From positions 62,001 to 126,000 of the forward strand of contig NZ_KB911824.1 in NCBI RefSeq assembly GCF_000383675.1: 64,000 bases of DNA. The letters are read 5' to 3'. The notes beneath the pieces are model-generated. The model saw nothing but the letters and a program-made list of their open reading frames with translations. It had not been told where the DNA came from and searched no databases. Both the position numbers and the translations under genes were made by a program. Shown one piece after another: positions 61,844 to 64,000 of this stretch. Source of the DNA: Terracoccus sp. 273MFTsu3.1. Its GTDB lineage: Bacteria > Actinomycetota > Actinomycetes > Actinomycetales > Dermatophilaceae. The first letter of the stretch is position 1. Each line of letters starts with the position of its first letter.

Positions 61844-62826
61844 CCACGACCACCGTCAGCCCCGTCCTGCTCCTCACGGCGGTCGTCCGCCGGGTCGAGC
61901 GTCTCAGTCCGTCGTTCGTCCGAATCAGGTTCGGTGGCAGTGGTTTCGAGCACGTCGGCCCCGAGGGGCCGACGCTCGACCAGCGCATCAAGCTCCTCAT
62001 CCCGGCACCGGGGCGCCCTGCTCCGAGCGCGCTCCTGCACCCCGAGGGGTGGTATGCCGCGTGGCTCGCGCTGCCCGAGGCCGACCGTGGGCACCTGCGC
62101 ACCTACACGGCCCGTGCCGTCGAGGGGGAGGGGGACGACCGCCATCTCGTCGTCGACTTCGTCCTGCACGGTCACGGCCCGCGCGATGCAGCCGGCGCAG
62201 CTGCCGGTCCCGCCGGAACGTGGGCGGCGGGCGCCGCCGTCGGCGACGAGATCGGCCTGCTCGCGCCGCGCCGCGGTCAGGAACGCGCCTTCGGAGGCAT
62301 CGAGTTCGACCCGGGGACGGCGAGGCGTCTCGTCCTCGTCGCCGATGAGACGGCGCTCCCCGCCCTCGCCTCGATCGTCGAGTCCCTGCCGGCGGGCACC
62401 CGGGGCGTGGCCGTCGTGGAGGTGCCCGACGCCACGGACTTCCTCGACGTCCGCTTCCCTCCCGGGATCGAGCGTCACTGGATCGCTCGCGGGACCCGAC
62501 CGCGGGGTGAGCAGACCCTTGCCCTGCTGCGTGCGTGCCTGGGCCTGCAACCGGACGAGCGCGCCGTCGCGGACGTGGCGGGCCTCGGTCCTGGCGTCGA
62601 CCTCGACGAGGACGTGTGGGAGACCCCGGTCCACAGCTCCTCGGGTGCCGAGATCACGACGGTGAGCAGCGCGCCGGTGCGGGCGGACGTCAGGGAGACG
62701 TACGCGTGGGTCGCCGGTGACTCCGACACGGTCAAGGCCTGTCGACGGCTCCTCGTGGGCGAGGGCGGCATGGACCGTCCGCAGGTGGCCTTCATGGGGT
62801 ACTGGAAGCAGGGACGCGCCAGCTGA
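61840..62826 (+). CDS. Siderophore-interacting protein (ferric-siderophore reductase)
   Basis: This is a 328-residue SIP-family flavoprotein that reduces imported ferric siderophore with NAD(P)H to release iron. The FAD-binding domain has VRRVERLSPSFVRIRFGGSG and HLRTYTARAV (R-x-Y-T). The C-terminal part has RLVLVADETALPALASIVES and TYAWVAGDSDTVKACRRLL, ending in a GYWKQGR motif typical of SIPs. The GTG at 61840 overlaps the ATPase. No siderophore synthesis genes are in the window, so the cell may import a siderophore made elsewhere. Confidence 0.93.
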   Translation: MTTTTVSPVLLLTAVVRRVERLSPSFVRIRFGGSGFEHVGPEGPTLDQRIKLLIPAPGRPAPSALLHPEGWYAAWLALPEADRGHLRTYTARAVEGEGDDRHLVVDFVLHGHGPRDAAGAAAGPAGTWAAGAAVGDEIGLLAPRRGQERAFGGIEFDPGTARRLVLVADETALPALASIVESLPAGTRGVAVVEVPDATDFLDVRFPPGIERHWIARGTRPRGEQTLALLRACLGLQPDERAVADVAGLGPGVDLDEDVWETPVHSSSGAEITTVSSAPVRADVRETYAWVAGDSDTVKACRRLLVGEGGMDRPQVAFMGYWKQGRAS

Positions 62827-63006
62827 GCAGCGCCTTCTCCACCCCGCCCGGACGGCGCGTCGCGGCACGGCGCGCCGACCGGCATACGGCCGCTTGCGCT
62901 CGACGGGCCCGGGCAGGGGAGAATGCGCTGTGCGGCCACCGTCGTCCGCAGGTCGCCACGCCGTGGCGCCGCGGCGCTGCCGCGACCGAACGACGGAAGA
63001 AGGTCC

Positions 63007-64000
63007 ATGGAGATCTGGCCGGGCAAGCCCTACCCACTCGGAGCGACGTACGACGGTTCGGGGGTCAACTTCGCCGTCTTCTCCGAGGTCGCCGAACGGA
63101 TCGAGCTCTGCCTGCTCGACGACGACCTGAACGAGACGCGCCTCGACCTGCCCGAGACGGACGGCTTCGTGTGGCACGGCTACGTCCCCTACGTCCAGCC
63201 GGGGCAGCGCTACGGCTTCCGGGTGCACGGGCCCTACGACCCCGCGAACGGTCACCGGTGCAACCCGAGCAAGTTCCTGCTCGACCCGTACGCCAAGGCG
63301 ATCGAGGGCCAGGCCGAGAACGACCAGTCGCTCTACTCGTACACCTTCGGCGACCCCAAGGCCGCGACGACGACGAAGATCAACACCGACGACAACGTGC
63401 GCCACACAATGCACTCGATCGTCATCAACCCGTTCTTCGACTGGGGCGACGACCGCCCGCCGCGCCACGAGTACCACGAGAGCATCATCTACGAGGCCCA
63501 CGTCAAGGGCCTGACGATGCTCCACCCGGAGATCCCCGAGGAGATCCGCGGCACGTACGCCGGCATCTCGCACCCCGCGATGATCAAGCACCTGAGCGAC
63601 CTGGGCATCACCGCCATCGAGCTCATGCCCGTCCACCAGTTCGTCCAGGACGCGCCGCTCGTCGACCGTGGCCTGTCGAACTACTGGGGCTACAACACCA
63701 TCGGCTTCCTCGCGCCGCACAACGAGTACGCCGCCGGTGGGCAACGCGGCCAGCAGGTGCTCGAGTTCAAGGCGATGGTCAAGGCGCTGCACGCGGCGAA
63801 CATCGAGGTCATCCTCGACGTCGTCTACAACCACACCGCCGAGGGCAACCACATGGGCCCGACGCTGGCGTTCCGCGGCCTCGACAACAACAGCTACTAC
63901 CGCCTCGTCAGCGACGACCTCAGCCACTACTACGACACGACGGGCACCGGCAACAGCCTCCTCATGCGCAGCCCGCACGTGCTGCAGCTCATCATGGACT
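63007..64000 (+). CDS. glgX: Glycogen debranching enzyme, N-terminal part (cut by window edge)
   Basis: This is the first 331 residues of a GlgX/TreX-type isoamylase that hydrolyses alpha-1,6 branches. It opens MEIWPGKPYPLGATYDGSGV with a CBM48 domain (VNFAVFSEVAERIELCLLDD), then the GH13 barrel: IIYEAHVKGLTMLHPEIPEE, ITAIELMPVHQFV, NYWGYNTIGFLAPH and EVILDVVYNHTAEGNH (region I). The catalytic residues lie beyond the window. The ATG at 63007 follows AAGAAGG. The reading frame has no stop before the edge. Confidence 0.95.
   Translation, partial: MEIWPGKPYPLGATYDGSGVNFAVFSEVAERIELCLLDDDLNETRLDLPETDGFVWHGYVPYVQPGQRYGFRVHGPYDPANGHRCNPSKFLLDPYAKAIEGQAENDQSLYSYTFGDPKAATTTKINTDDNVRHTMHSIVINPFFDWGDDRPPRHEYHESIIYEAHVKGLTMLHPEIPEEIRGTYAGISHPAMIKHLSDLGITAIELMPVHQFVQDAPLVDRGLSNYWGYNTIGFLAPHNEYAAGGQRGQQVLEFKAMVKALHAANIEVILDVVYNHTAEGNHMGPTLAFRGLDNNSYYRLVSDDLSHYYDTTGTGNSLLMRSPHVLQLIMD

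Overview
The window is chromosomal DNA from a high-GC Gram-positive actinobacterium. The evidence is a G+C content near 70%, GTG and leaderless starts, an ssrA tag ending in ALAA, actinobacterial-only families (DUF3039, DUF2017, DUF3618, DUF5994) and the gene order pncB-clpS-DUF2017-MBL-rph-rdgB. An Intrasporangiaceae-like organism (Janibacter/Knoellia/Terrabacter type) is my best guess, by impression only. Both edges cut a gene: pyruvate carboxylase on the left and glycogen debranching enzyme glgX on the right.

Layout. 1-2.4 kb: pyc start, tmRNA, thioredoxin, SIMPL protein. 2.4-10.2 kb: VanZ-like protein, DEAD-box RNA helicase with a repeat-built tail, YqgE, a glutamate-racemase relative, DUF3039, a secreted M43 metalloprotease and a second helicase. 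10.4-14.7 kb: secreted 5'-nucleotidase, methyltransferase, GH13 amylase. 14.7-23.4 kb: tyrosine/homogentisate catabolism (Lrp regulator, hppD, RDD protein, MFS pump, fahA, an unknown coupled gene, hmgA, IclR regulator), ending in an array of 22-bp inverted repeats. 23.6-31.5 kb: NAD salvage (pncA, pncB), clpS, DUF2017, an Rv1339-like phosphodiesterase, aldo/keto reductase, rph, rdgB and a sulfite-oxidase-like enzyme. 31.5-36.6 kb: RidA, tRNA-Leu, bcp, DUF3618, a GroES-like protein, a CHAP-like protein, tRNA-Lys, a microprotein and a GCS2 ligase.

36.8-40.1 kb: a 3.3-kb island inserted in the 3' end of tRNA-His. It is bounded by 27-bp direct repeats and carries an excisionase-like gene, an XRE regulator, an unknown gene and a two-gene HTH-ImmA/IrrE cassette. 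No integrase is visible.

40.3-50.2 kb: orn, PrsW protease, tRNA-Arg, SulP transporter, two coupled dynamin-like GTPases, ssb and ettA. 50.3-57.6 kb: CorA, a MocR/YczE pair, a 2H phosphodiesterase, TetR, acyl-CoA dehydrogenase and two SDRs. 57.6-62.8 kb: an iron-siderophore uptake operon (lipoprotein, two permeases, ATPase, siderophore reductase) under a 34-bp IdeR-type palindrome.

The octamer CGGCATAC/GTATGCCG is scattered through the window far above chance, in genes and between them, but is absent from the tRNA-His island.
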